Assembly (NCBI GenBank): GCA_018261615.1
Contig: JAGTSE010000016.1
Coordinates: forward strand, 1 to 64,000
Source: Pseudomonadota bacterium
Lineage (GTDB): Bacteria; Pseudomonadota; Gammaproteobacteria; Enterobacterales; Enterobacteriaceae
Reading direction: 5' to 3'
DNA: 64,000 nt
Notes under the pieces: generated by a model
What the model saw: the letters and a program-made list of their open reading frames with translations, nothing else
Databases searched by the model: none
What the model was told of the DNA's origin: nothing
Part shown: positions 30,279 through 39,300 of the stretch, one piece after another
Position numbering within the stretch: position 1 is the first letter of the stretch
Layout of the letters: each line of letters starts with the position of its first letter
Translations under genes and position numbers: made by a program

Positions 30279-31214
30279 ATGATTCGCCTGGAAGATGTCA
30301 CGCTGTTTGTTCGCTCGGCAATGCTGGGCAGTTTTTCCAATGCCGCGCGGGAAGCCGGATTACTACCGGGCCAGGTCAGCGCCGCCGTCAACCGGCTGGA
30401 GCGCGATCTGGATAAGCGCCTGTTTGTGCGCTCGACGCGCAGCCTGCGTCTGACTGCTGAAGGAGAAAAATATCTGCCCTTCGCCCAGGAAATGCTGGAA
30501 GTGGTGCAGGCGGGCGCTGAGAGCCTGCACAGCGGCGATGACGAGATCCGCGGCGAGCTGCGCGTTGCCGTTCCTTCGGACATTGGCCGCAATGTCTTGC
30601 TGCCGCTAATCACCCGCTTTTGCCAGCAGTACCCGAAAATTTCGCTGCGCCTGTCGCTTTCCGATCAGATAAGCGATGTCTTTCGCGATCCGGTCGATAT
30701 TGCCATTCGCTACGGCGTGCTGGATAACAGCAGCTATGTCGCGCTGCCGGTCGCCGAGGATAATCGTCGGGTACTGGCTGCTTCCCCTGATTATCTGGCG
30801 CAACACGGTCACCCAAAAACACTGGACGAGGTCGTGAATCACCACTGTCTGTTATTCACCATGAACAACCAGGTATATGACAAATGGAGCTTTCCGGAAA
30901 ATGGCATGCGGCGTCAGCTTATTGTTAAAAGCCGTATGCTGTGTGATGACGCGGATATTGCCCGCCGCTGGGCGCTGGATGGAATGGGTATCGTCTATAA
31001 ATCCTGGATCGACATCAGCGCAGATGTGCTGGCAGGTCGGCTGGAAGTGTTGTTACCGCAGCATGCTGGCGAAGCCGCGCCGCTGAATCTGGTGTGCCCG
31101 CACCGCAAACAGTTCAACCCGGCCATCCGCCACCTGCATAGCGTACTGCGCGAGAATCTACGGCCAATCACCGCGCTGTTGCAGACGCATCCGGTATTTA
31201 AACCGCACAGATGA
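30279..31214 (+). CDS. LysR-family transcriptional regulator
   Basis: 311 residues with the N-terminal winged helix-turn-helix (about 1-60; FVRSAMLGSFSNAAREAGL and AAVNRLERDLDKRLFVRS) and a C-terminal effector-binding domain (about 90-300; RGELRVAVPSDIGRNVLLP). It belongs to the large DmlR/YafC-like group. Divergence from the nitroreductase and the following aldo/keto reductase relic suggest control of redox genes. Confidence 0.9.
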   Translation: MIRLEDVTLFVRSAMLGSFSNAAREAGLLPGQVSAAVNRLERDLDKRLFVRSTRSLRLTAEGEKYLPFAQEMLEVVQAGAESLHSGDDEIRGELRVAVPSDIGRNVLLPLITRFCQQYPKISLRLSLSDQISDVFRDPVDIAIRYGVLDNSSYVALPVAEDNRRVLAASPDYLAQHGHPKTLDEVVNHHCLLFTMNNQVYDKWSFPENGMRRQLIVKSRMLCDDADIARRWALDGMGIVYKSWIDISADVLAGRLEVLLPQHAGEAAPLNLVCPHRKQFNPAIRHLHSVLRENLRPITALLQTHPVFKPHR

Positions 31215-31293
31215 CCAAAAAACGTACGGCTCAGCAGGCCAGGATTAAAGTCTTTGCGTAAACAGATACGCTATTTCACGGAGGTATGGGCAG

Positions 31294-31500
31294 ATGGCTT
31301 TCCGCGCGTTGCAGAACTTAACGGTGCGGGAGAATATCGGCGTAGTGACTTACTACAGTCTCGCTTCCGGTTTCCTCTCCGGGAAATACCGTAGCGAAAA
31401 GGATCTCAGCCAGAGCCATCGTGGGCAGGGCATTACCAAGTACCTGAATCCACGCGGTTTCGCCATTGTTGATGCGCTGGAAACGATTGCCGGGCCGTGA
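31294..31500 (+). pseudogene. Aldo/keto reductase fragment
   Basis: 68 codons giving ENIGVVTYYSLASGFLSGKY then DLSQSHRGQGITKYLNPRG, which is the middle-to-C-terminal part of an aldo/keto reductase. The TIM-barrel N-terminus with the catalytic Tyr and Lys is missing, and the C-terminus breaks off at IAGP. It is a deletion remnant. Confidence 0.8.
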
Positions 31501-31923
31501 CCCTCTTCTCTTCTTAAAGCTGACTCACCTGCGCCCGTCTGCCCAGTGCCATCACCACTGCGCACTTGCCTGCCATCGTTTTCATCATGTCTCGCGTTAT
31601 ATATCAACGCAAATAACGATTTACTTTTCCACACAGAGAATGAACAACGTAAGCGGCGAATTAGTTGATGTTTTGTTGAAGTTAACGAAGCGGCAGGCGG
31701 CAATTACCGCATACTGACATATCCTGTCAGCGAGGACGTTTATCTTTCCCTTAGTGAAATCAGGAAATTGCACAGAACACGGAAATTTCATTTTAGTTTT
31801 CCTGTTTTCTGCCGTTAATCCCTATTAACAAAAACAAGGTCTTACCTGAAACTTCGGGCAGGGGCGCGATGGTCAGGCTGTACTTTTAACGTCTTGTGAG
31901 ACTTTATTCCGGAACCCGCAGCA
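31501..31923. other. 423-base gap after the aldo/keto reductase relic
   Basis: I see no gene here. The last ~150 bases are AT-rich and probably contain the promoter of the WYL regulator. Confidence 0.5.
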
Positions 31924-32805
31924 ATGAAGGAAAGTCACGACAGAAAACACGACCCGTTGATTGAGCGGCTGTGCGAAATTTTCGCTGCGCTCTATCAGGG
32001 CAAAACCATCGATAAGGCGTGGCTGTGCGATAAATTCGGCATAACGGAACGCACAGCTTACCGCGACCTTGCGCGGCTGGGACATATCCTCGATCAGGTC
32101 TCGCCAGGACGCTATAAACTCAGCGCCCACCTTCTTCCGACATTACACAGCGGTCATCTGGCGGAATTCGCTGACTTTACCGGCGTGGCGCATCTCTTCC
32201 CGCGTCAGGACGGACAATCGCTGCGTAATAGCATAAAACAGCGCAACAATATCGCCTTTCACGCACCGAGCAGCCGGCAAAACCAGCAGCTAGAACCGTT
32301 GCTTAATCAGTTAAACCAGGCCATTAGCCAGCGTATAGAAGTGGAATATTGTTACCGCGACAAAGCCCGGCGCGCGCAGCCTTACCGGCTGATTAACCAG
32401 TACGGCCTGTGGTATCTGGCGGCGATGGAAAAAGGGCAGTTGAAGGCGTTCGAAGTGGCGCGTATTGAGCGGCTAACCAGTACCGATCAGCGCTTCGAGT
32501 TGCATGCTGATGTGGTCGCCGAGCTGGAGAATCATGTTGGTATTCGCTTTGGCTCGCGGGTGGAGACGGTATTGAGCGTATCGGCGCATGCTGCGGAATA
32601 TGTCACCCGCCGGGCGCTGTTCCCTGCGCAACGAATTATTGAACACCACGACGACGGTAGCCTGACGCTCTCTACGGCGATCAGCGATCCGCATACGCTG
32701 TTTCGCTGGCTGCGCTACTGGCTGCCGGACATCGGCATTCTTTCGCCCGCCTCGCTGCGCGAGCAATTTGAACAGGATTTACATACCCGTTTTCACGCCG
32801 TATAG
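31924..32805 (+). CDS. WYL-domain transcriptional regulator
   Basis: 293 residues: an N-terminal HTH of DeoR type (about 10-65; IDKAWLCDKFGITERTAYRDLARL) and a WYL domain (about 125-210; EVEYCYRDKARRAQPYRLI and YGLWYLAAMEKGQLKAFEVARIERL), then a WCX C-terminal extension. WYL regulators bind nucleic-acid or small ligands and often occur in defence islands. No phage-defence gene is visible nearby, so its target is unknown. Confidence 0.88.
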   Translation: MKESHDRKHDPLIERLCEIFAALYQGKTIDKAWLCDKFGITERTAYRDLARLGHILDQVSPGRYKLSAHLLPTLHSGHLAEFADFTGVAHLFPRQDGQSLRNSIKQRNNIAFHAPSSRQNQQLEPLLNQLNQAISQRIEVEYCYRDKARRAQPYRLINQYGLWYLAAMEKGQLKAFEVARIERLTSTDQRFELHADVVAELENHVGIRFGSRVETVLSVSAHAAEYVTRRALFPAQRIIEHHDDGSLTLSTAISDPHTLFRWLRYWLPDIGILSPASLREQFEQDLHTRFHAV

Positions 32806-33252
32806 CGGCCACGGCGATTTTCAGCAGCCGTTCCAGCGAATGGCGCTCGCTGACCGTCATGGTAAAGACCACCGTTTGCGCCACGCAGGAGCAACCTTCG
32901 GTAATTGGCAGGTGGGTTTGCCCTGGCTGTAAGGTCAGCGTGCCGCTCCCGACATGCAGCAGTTCTACGGTGCCGGAAAGATGACCGGGCGAACTAAAGC
33001 ACTCGCAGGTAAACATCTCCTGGCGCCACATCTTCAGCCCGCCTCTCCATTCACACATAGGTGAAGAGGCGCTGCGAAAGTACGTACTGCGCGACGGTGT
33101 GGTACCGGCCATTGACCCGATGGTGGATCTCTACAAGGGCTCCGTTTGGGAAACGGAAATTGTTGTACGTCAGGGTTCATCACCGGACAGATATATTCCG
33201 CCGCACTTACGTCAGGGAAGACAAGACGCTGGCATGTGTGTGATTATTTCTC
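32806..33252. other. Gap with two unrecognised coding relics
   Basis: On the minus strand (about 32800-33060) a cupin-like stretch is visible (VELLHVGSGTLTLQPGQTH). On the plus strand (about 33062-33250) an open frame encodes LRKYVLRDGVVPAIDPMVDL then VWETEIVVRQGSSPDRYIPP. Neither has a start with a ribosome binding site, and both look like broken gene ends. I could not assign a family to the second. Confidence 0.45.
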
Positions 33253-34320
33253 ATGACTTTCTGTTATGAGTTTGTAACCATGCCCTCTGTTCCGTTTCCT
33301 GTCATTACTTTACTGGCCCTGCTTTTTTTTCTGTCAGTGGCGCTGTTGCCCGGTAAAACGCGTCACCGTGGTACCCTGTGTTTTCTTGTCGCCTGTATTG
33401 TTCTTATTTCTGTGAGCACGCTTCGCTGGGAATATGATTCCACCTTGCTCAGAAATGCCCAGTCATGGCTGGCAATGCTCCTGCCGCCCTTAGCCTGGCA
33501 CTGTTTCATCTCAATGACTGAAATTGGCAGGTTACGCCACTGGGTTTTGTTATTTCTGCCCGGAGCTATTTCGTTATGTATCAGGATAATCTGGCCACTT
33601 TCTACCGATCTTATTCTCATTGTGTTATTTGCCGGTTACGGATGCAGCCTGCTCCGTATTGCATGTCAGGGAGAACGCAGGCTGACACTGAGCAGATTGG
33701 GGAAATTACCACAGACTATAAAGATGGGCATTTTCGCTGGCTGTTTTCTGTGCATATCCGCACTGACAGATCTTATGATCGCATTTGACTTCAGTATCAA
33801 CGGGGGAAAACTGGCTCCTGACATGATTGTTGTCGTTCAGATATTACTCCTGCCGCTTATAGGTGTTGCTGTCATTAGTGCAGGTAGAACGGAGGCAATA
33901 TCAAGCCAGGATGTAAGGGAGACGTCATCACGGGTATGTGATGCAGATCCTGCGGAAGATATGTCTGAACTGTATGCAGGAATTGAGGAGCTGGTTCGTA
34001 AAACCCAAATCTACCTGGACCCTGATCTGACCCTCAGCGCCCTGGCCAGGAAAACCGGTGTGCCTGCCCGGCATCTGTCAGCGGCGGTAAACGCTGTAAT
34101 GCGGTGCAATGTATCGCAGTGGATTAACGGATTCAGAATTGAGCGGGCGAAGGAATTGCTGTTAAGCACCCCGTTGCCCGTTACGGATATAATGCTGGAG
34201 TCCGGATTTATGACCAAGTCAAATTTTAACCGGGAGTTCCAGCGGGTTGCTGGCGTGTCTCCTACTTTGTTTCGTCGGCAGGCACATGATAATTCAGAGA
34301 TGAGTTCAGAAATAAACTGA
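33253..34320 (+). CDS. AraC-family regulator with membrane N-terminus
   Basis: 355 residues. The first ~210 form about six to seven hydrophobic segments (for example VITLLALLFFLSVALL), and the C-terminal ~95 form an AraC double HTH (LTLSALARKTGVPARHLSAA; IMLESGFMTKSNFNREFQR). Membrane-integral AraC proteins can sense signals at the membrane. The start could be the ATG at 33283 (MPSVPF) rather than 33253. The 3' end overlaps the convergent hydrolase gene by 59 bases. Target genes are unknown; the neighbouring hydrolase is a candidate. Confidence 0.85.
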   Translation: MTFCYEFVTMPSVPFPVITLLALLFFLSVALLPGKTRHRGTLCFLVACIVLISVSTLRWEYDSTLLRNAQSWLAMLLPPLAWHCFISMTEIGRLRHWVLLFLPGAISLCIRIIWPLSTDLILIVLFAGYGCSLLRIACQGERRLTLSRLGKLPQTIKMGIFAGCFLCISALTDLMIAFDFSINGGKLAPDMIVVVQILLLPLIGVAVISAGRTEAISSQDVRETSSRVCDADPAEDMSELYAGIEELVRKTQIYLDPDLTLSALARKTGVPARHLSAAVNAVMRCNVSQWINGFRIERAKELLLSTPLPVTDIMLESGFMTKSNFNREFQRVAGVSPTLFRRQAHDNSEMSSEIN

Positions 34321-35314
34321 TTTCACGAACCAGCTTCTTATGAATATCTGCCCGGCTTGCTCCATTTCCGTCACGGCACACTATACTATCGCCGGGAGAT
34401 TCTTCATCAATGAGTTCTTCAGCTCCGGTTTTACATACCTGCATAAAGCTGAAGTGTGTTGCACCATCAATGACTTCAAACTGGACGCGCCGGGGATCCA
34501 TACGGGCAGCAATATATCCTGACTCCTGCCTGAAAGGCAGTTCAGCCAGCCTGTCGTTACGGGCCGCAAGAACCAGCACAGGTATGTTGATATCAAGCAG
34601 ACTGTGTGGAGTGAAACCGGGCGCTAATCCGGTGTCAAGAGAAACGGCGGCTCTGATTCTTGTATCCCTGTTGTCTGCAGAGAGCTTTTTCTGTGCCACT
34701 TTTTCATCTATGCCAAGCTTTTCCGTTAACTTACAGTCTCCACGTTCTGGCTGTTGCCGGCAGTCATGCAGAAACCGTGCAGGATCAAACCTGGCCCCTG
34801 CCAGCGACATGACCGTCCATCCCCCCAGTGAGTGTCCTAAAACTGCAATCCGGTTTTTGTCTGTTTTCCCGAACAATCCGGGAGAGTTAATGGCGAAATC
34901 AATAACCCGCGTGATATCACGGGGACGTCTCCACAGCCTCTTTGCATCAGCAGGAGCCTGGTTAAAGGTAGTTGTCCCTGGATGATCCGGGGCAGCAACG
35001 ATGTAGCCCTGCATTGCCATAGCTTCTGCAATCCAGGACAGATTCCGCCAGTTTCCGTTGTAACCATGTGAGATCACAAGAAGAGGATGTTCTCCCTGTA
35101 TCGGGAACGCATTCCGGATGACAGTAACCCCGACAAATGCGGGATTATCTCCTATATTTTCCGTTATTCCCGTGGAAGGGGCCGGATACCATACCGCCAC
35201 CTCCAGCGGCTCTCCCTTCCTGTCGGACAAAGTTATCTGACGGAAGCCCGGATATGCCTGAACCTGTAAACAAAAAAGTAGAGCCGATATTAGAAGGAAC
35301 CCTTTTCTTAACAT
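34262..35314 (-). CDS. Exported alpha/beta hydrolase (PAF-acetylhydrolase/dienelactone hydrolase-like)
   Basis: 350 residues with a signal peptide (GFLLISALLFCLQVQA). The fold is seen in LLVISHGYNGNWRNLSWIAE (oxyanion region), the nucleophile elbow GHSLGGW near residue 162, and GATHFSF with the catalytic His near 300. The family acts on ester bonds of small lipids or polymers in the periplasm or outside the cell. A specific substrate cannot be given. It is convergent with the AraC-family regulator. Confidence 0.85.
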   Translation of the reverse strand: MLRKGFLLISALLFCLQVQAYPGFRQITLSDRKGEPLEVAVWYPAPSTGITENIGDNPAFVGVTVIRNAFPIQGEHPLLVISHGYNGNWRNLSWIAEAMAMQGYIVAAPDHPGTTTFNQAPADAKRLWRRPRDITRVIDFAINSPGLFGKTDKNRIAVLGHSLGGWTVMSLAGARFDPARFLHDCRQQPERGDCKLTEKLGIDEKVAQKKLSADNRDTRIRAAVSLDTGLAPGFTPHSLLDINIPVLVLAARNDRLAELPFRQESGYIAARMDPRRVQFEVIDGATHFSFMQVCKTGAEELIDEESPGDSIVCRDGNGASRADIHKKLVREISLFLNSSLNYHVPADETK

Positions 35315-35533
35315 TACTGATGCCTCTGTTAGGATAAATCAGCAATATTTATAATATGCTGCGTGGCATCAGTGCGTCCTGAAACATGATCGAGGTCGTT
35401 AATCTGAGTATTTGCAGATTGCGGCCTTGTGTTTGGCACTTGTGTCGCAGATACCCTGTTCCTGCGGGAAATTTACAGATCTCCTGTGTTCCGTCACTTA
35501 TCTCTGTAAACTCGCTGACGCCTGTGCCCCCGG

Positions 35534-35656
35534 TCGCTGAGGGAGATCGGCCGCATTGAGCGAACACTGTTTATGCTGGACTGGTTCCGTGATCCTGCAT
35601 TACGTCGCAGGGTTCAGCCCGGGTTGAACAAGGGAGAAGCACGAAACGCACTTGCC
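35534..35656 (+). pseudogene. tnpA: Tn3-family transposase fragment
   Basis: About 41 codons give [18 protein letters not shown] and [11 protein letters not shown], a diagnostic stretch of Tn3-family TnpA near its C-terminal third. It breaks off at RNALA, where intact proteins continue ARAxFxxRxG. In protein order it lies just before the piece preserved at 24564-24845, but on the opposite strand and 11 kb away. Confidence 0.8.
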
Positions 35657-35867
35657 GGAACCGGGCGTGACCAGTCGCTGCTGGAACTGGTGCCAGGGCG
35701 TACACACCTGGCTGAGCGCGGCGGACAGCCTGATGTGGTTTATCCTTGGAAGCCAGCCGAAAATGCCGCCGCAGGCCGCATTATGTGAGGCAGTCAACGA
35801 ACTGATCGCCGGATTGCAACGTATGATGCCCGGCTGTTGCTGTGTGAAAACAGCGCTGGATTTCTGA
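35652..35867 (+). CDS. Unrecognised short ORF before the aldolase gene
   Basis: Up to 71 codons from a TTG or GTG start, beginning [20 protein letters not shown] and ending [10 protein letters not shown]. It follows directly on the transposase fragment and may be the 3' remnant of a gene cut by that element. There is no recognised domain. The aldolase start is 19 bases downstream. Confidence 0.3.
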   Translation: MPEPGVTSRCWNWCQGVHTWLSAADSLMWFILGSQPKMPPQAALCEAVNELIAGLQRMMPGCCCVKTALDF

Positions 35868-35885
35868 CTCTGAAGGGGGTAAGGC

Positions 35886-36767
35886 ATGGATTTCACTGGA
35901 CTGAGCGCATTTCCACTGACACCGCTGGTTGATGAGCGGCTGGATGAAGCGGCATATGTTCGGCTGATCGAGAAGCTTCGCGTAGCCGGGGTAGATTCGA
36001 TTGGCGCGTTAGGATCGACGGGGTGCTATCCCTATTTCAGCCGTAACGAACGCGCCGCTGCGCTGCGTCTGGCGACGGAACACTCCGGCGCGGTGCCAGT
36101 GATCGCCGGGATTGGCGCACTGCGTACCCGCGATGTGCTATGGCTGGCGGAAGATGCGCAAAAAGCGGGCGTTAGCGCGGTGCTGCTGGCGCCGGTTTCC
36201 TATCACTCATTAACCGAAGAGGAAGTCTTTGGCCTGTTCGCGGCTGTGACTCGTGAGTTGTCGGTGCCGCTCTGCGTTTACGATAACCCCACTACGACGC
36301 ACTTCACCTTCAGCGATGCGCTGATTTCCCGCATCGCCCAGCTACCGAATATCGGTTCGATTAAAATTTTTCCTGTCGGGGCGCAAGAGCGTGTTGCAGC
36401 GCTGCGGGCGCACATTCCGGCGCACATTACGCTCGGTATCAGCGGCGATGCCAGCGCAGTCGACGGTCTGAGCGCCGGTTGCGGGATCTGGTATTCGGTG
36501 CTGGGCGGACTATTCCCACAAGCCGCGCTGGCCATTTCCCGCGCGGCGCAAGCCGGTGACATGGTGCAGGCGCGGGCGCATTCCGACGCGCTGATGCCGC
36601 TGTGGGATCTGGTCAAACGCTATGGCGGCAGCCTGCGCGTGCTCGCAACTGCTGCTGAATTGCTCGGCGTGGTGACGGCGCCGTGTCTACCGCCGCCATT
36701 ACAGACGCTGCAAGGCGACGCACGACGAGAAGTGGCTGAGGTCGTTGAAAGATTGCGTCTGGCGTGA
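35886..36767 (+). CDS. DapA-family (dihydrodipicolinate synthase/N-acetylneuraminate lyase) aldolase
   Basis: 293-residue TIM-barrel class I aldolase. The pyruvate-type Schiff-base lysine is in GSIKIFP, the catalytic Tyr in VYDNPTT, and the substrate loop reads GALGSTGCYPYFSRNE, where housekeeping DapA has GTTGE. It is therefore a paralogue acting on another 2-keto acid, not the lysine-pathway DapA. GGGGGTAAGG precedes the ATG. No partner pathway gene is adjacent. Confidence 0.88.
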   Translation: MDFTGLSAFPLTPLVDERLDEAAYVRLIEKLRVAGVDSIGALGSTGCYPYFSRNERAAALRLATEHSGAVPVIAGIGALRTRDVLWLAEDAQKAGVSAVLLAPVSYHSLTEEEVFGLFAAVTRELSVPLCVYDNPTTTHFTFSDALISRIAQLPNIGSIKIFPVGAQERVAALRAHIPAHITLGISGDASAVDGLSAGCGIWYSVLGGLFPQAALAISRAAQAGDMVQARAHSDALMPLWDLVKRYGGSLRVLATAAELLGVVTAPCLPPPLQTLQGDARREVAEVVERLRLA

Positions 36768-36802
36768 TTGGGGTTTGACGCTCAACAGAAAGGTTTCACA
36801 CG

Positions 36803-37078
36803 TTAAGGATTTTTTGTCCGATAAATCAGAAGATTATGGACAGTGGAAATCATACCGAACATGGCGTCTCTAAAATCGAAAAACGGCACATAGTACACAT
36901 GCGTGTCTGCTAATCGACTTTTCAGATATGCTTCCAGCCATTCGACTTTATGGTCTTTGTCCATGCAGAGGCAGGGTTTTCTTGCCCGTCTGAATATCAA
37001 CACGTCTGTGATGTGTACCCAGCGAGTGACAGGTTTTGTTTTCCAGGATAAGGAGAGCCATTTTTTCCTGGAGTTCAT
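36803..37078 (-). CDS. Small unrecognised ORF, possibly a relic
   Basis: 91 codons on the minus strand (VEWLEAYLKSRLADTHVYYV, then FFDFRDAMFGM). A second frame just upstream begins MAGNKWQNRDELQEKMALLI with better start context, so the gene may be frameshifted near 37010. I recognise no domain. Confidence 0.3.
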   Translation of the reverse strand: MNSRKKWLSLSWKTKPVTRWVHITDVLIFRRARKPCLCMDKDHKVEWLEAYLKSRLADTHVYYVPFFDFRDAMFGMISTVHNLLIYRTKNP

Positions 37079-37643
37079 CGCGGTTCTGCCATTTATTACC
37101 CGCCATTTGTTCCCCTCAGAAATGATCGTCGCGAATTAATGGTAATTACTTTTGGGATAGATTCCTGCACTACAAGAGCATCATTCGAATTTGTTCAGGC
37201 TGATATATCAGGGAATTTCCTTTTCCAGACACCGTCCAAAAAAGTCCGCCCTAAGCGAGTCACATATTTTGTATTTTTTTACATATATTCTTTTTTACCA
37301 ACTTTCGTTTATTGTTCGTTTAAAAAACTCAACATCATATTAAACAAAACAAAAACAAATGGTTAATATCATTTTTAATTTTTCTTTGAATGCATGTTTT
37401 ATTTACTAAATGTAAACGCAAATGTAAATTATTATTACCAGCAACATTATCGCCTAATGCATTGATTTTAAATAAATTAATATTTATTTAAAGTCGCAAT
37501 GCAATAGATATCAACGATCTTTTATTTTAATGTTGATAGTTAAAATCAATTGTTTTATTGAATTTCGATCGCTATTGCCGATCTTTTTGGCATATATATA
37601 ATAGCCATCATCAGGTAAGAGATATTGCAGTTGCAAGGTTGAT
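37079..37643 (+). promoter_or_regulatory. AT-rich control region upstream of the fimbrial operon
   Basis: About 560 bases of strongly AT-rich, H-NS-target-like DNA without a convincing gene. Three Dam sites cluster near its end: GATC at 37516, 37567 and 37580. Two of them (CGATCTTTTA at 37515 and CGATCTTTTT at 37579) match the sequence context of the GATC sites of pap-type phase switches, 64 bases apart. No pap-like regulator was recognised. Confidence 0.45.
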
Positions 37644-37928
37644 TTGTTGATTTCATTTTCTCGGAACAGGAAAAATATGGAATGTTTTTATCTATCAAAA
37701 GAGCAACTCAGGGAAAGAGTGAGCCATTATGGCTTTATAGAAATCGTCGATATATTGCGGTTTATAGACTCAATATGCTCATCCCCTCCTGGCAGGGGGG
37801 ATTATTTTTTCATTAGAGATAAGATTGGTCTATGCCTTTGCCACCATGACAACGAAAGTGATTATTTTATTCCACTTAGAGAACTGGCAACCGAACTCGA
37901 CTGCCTGATTAAGGGGGATGTTCGTTAA
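37644..37928 (+). CDS. Small hypothetical protein upstream of the fimbrial genes
   Basis: 94 codons from 37644, or 83 from the ATG at 37677 (MECFYLSKEQLRERVSHYGF), which I prefer because GGAAAAA lies just before it. It is a soluble protein with two acidic helices and CLCHHDNE in the middle. It has no signal peptide and no similarity that I recognise to PapB, PapI or FimB. It lies 104 bases before the major pilin, where fimbrial regulators usually sit. Confidence 0.55.
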   Translation: MLISFSRNRKNMECFYLSKEQLRERVSHYGFIEIVDILRFIDSICSSPPGRGDYFFIRDKIGLCLCHHDNESDYFIPLRELATELDCLIKGDVR

Positions 37929-38032
37929 ATTAATTTACCCTCATCCTTCGTGATATCTCAACGAAAATCAGGGTGTTGTAGTGAAAGAAAAGTGAAATTA
38001 AATGTTGGCTAATTAATCAAGGAAAACAGTAA

Positions 38033-38626
38033 ATGAAAATGAATAAAATCGTTATCGCTCTCGGTGCAGTTATGGCATTAACTGCAGGTACTGCCAATGC
38101 AGGCAGTGATCCGGCATCCGGTGCCGCTTCCACTATTAATGCCACCGGCGGGACTGTGCATTTCAAAGGTAAGATCAATGCCACACCTTGTGCCGTAAGC
38201 ACCAAGTCCAGCGACCAGACGGTTAATCTGGGTGAATATACCACTCATCACTTTAATGAGGCTGGCGCTGTAGGTGCCAAGCACTCTTTCGAAATTAAAC
38301 TTCTGGACTGTGATACTTCTGTACAAAAAACGGCTGCAGCCATGTTCTCCGGTATCACTGATGCCGACAAATCCGACCTTCTTGCAATCAACCAAGAAGA
38401 CTCTACCGATAGCAGCGAGACCGCAACGGGTGTGGGCATCAGAATTATGGACAAGAACGGTGCCACCGTTAAGCTGGACGGCGCCACCCCTGTTGACAGC
38501 ACAACTATCCTGGACGGTGATGTAACGCCAGCCCTGCAGTTTACTGCACAGTATGTAGGAACCACTGGCAAGGCAACAGGTGGTGAAGCGAACTCTCATG
38601 CTGATTTTGTTATGCAGTACAACTAA
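38033..38626 (+). CDS. Major fimbrial subunit (chaperone-usher pilin)
   Basis: 197 residues with a signal peptide (IVIALGAVMALTAGTANA) and a FimA-type pilin domain. HFKGKINATPCAVSTKSSDQ holds the first conserved cysteine, the second is in IKLLDCDTSV, and the chaperone-recognition C-terminus is HADFVMQYN. The N-terminal extension (GSDPASGAASTINATG) is Ser/Thr/Ala-rich. The start could also be the ATG at 38039. It is followed by a large hairpin, consistent with the most abundant product of the operon. Confidence 0.92.
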   Translation: MKMNKIVIALGAVMALTAGTANAGSDPASGAASTINATGGTVHFKGKINATPCAVSTKSSDQTVNLGEYTTHHFNEAGAVGAKHSFEIKLLDCDTSVQKTAAAMFSGITDADKSDLLAINQEDSTDSSETATGVGIRIMDKNGATVKLDGATPVDSTTILDGDVTPALQFTAQYVGTTGKATGGEANSHADFVMQYN

Positions 38627-38635
38627 GTGCCCCGA

Positions 38636-38670
38636 GTGCCGGCCGAACAGGGATGCTGTCCGGCCGGCAC
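38636..38670 (+). promoter_or_regulatory. Intercistronic hairpin after the major pilin
   Basis: GTGCCGGCCG (38636-38645) pairs perfectly with CGGCCGGCAC (38661-38670); the 15-base interior adds ACAG/CTGT pairing. There is no T-run. A hairpin here resembles the papA-papH arrangement, where it stabilises pilin mRNA and limits read-through. Confidence 0.75.
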
Positions 38671-38691
38671 ATATGCGTTTCAGGTGCGTTC

Positions 38692-39270
38692 ATGAAATAT
38701 TCGCAAACCCCGACAGTCATTCTTTGCGTGTTATTTGTCTATTCCACATATGCGTTCGCCAAAAACCCTGGGGCTGTTGTTGCACCGGGCGGTAATGTTC
38801 ATATGCGCGGCCGATTGACTACAGGCGCCTGTGTTGTCAGTGCCGACAGCCAGGATTTGCACGTCGATATGGGGAAGTACACTACGCACGATTTTGAAAG
38901 GCGCGGTGATATTTCAACGCCCGGCATTCCCTTCACCCTCCACCTGACTGACTGCAGTTCCGGCGTGACAGCCGTAGGTATCACGTTTTCGGGGGTGACC
39001 GCGCCCAAAGAACCCGACGTCTTTCAGGTGACAACATCCGATACACGCCCGGTGGGTATTTCCGGAGATAACGGGTACAGCGGTCTGGGATTGTTACTGA
39101 CGGATGCCGTCGGCAATCCGGTCATACCGAATGCTTCTCCGGAGGTCTTTTACCACCCGGATGGAACCGATATGTCACTGCACTACATTGCCCGCTACCG
39201 AGCCACATCCCGGGCGGAGTATCCCGGTGAACTACACAGTGACGTGCGTTTTGATATTGCCTACCAATAA
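38692..39270 (+). CDS. Second fimbrial subunit
   Basis: 192 residues from the ATG at 38692 (MKYSQTPTVILCVLFVYSTYAFA signal peptide). The pilin domain has the cysteine pair in TTGACVVSADSQ and HLTDCSSG and the terminal motif DVRFDIAYQ. It resembles the major pilin, including MGKYTTHDFERRGD against LGEYTTHHFNEAGA. It may be a minor subunit or an alternative pilin. It lies inside the operon just before the chaperone gene. Confidence 0.87.
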   Translation: MKYSQTPTVILCVLFVYSTYAFAKNPGAVVAPGGNVHMRGRLTTGACVVSADSQDLHVDMGKYTTHDFERRGDISTPGIPFTLHLTDCSSGVTAVGITFSGVTAPKEPDVFQVTTSDTRPVGISGDNGYSGLGLLLTDAVGNPVIPNASPEVFYHPDGTDMSLHYIARYRATSRAEYPGELHSDVRFDIAYQ

Positions 39271-39300
39271 TTTTTACTGATTCAGAACAGGTTATACACC

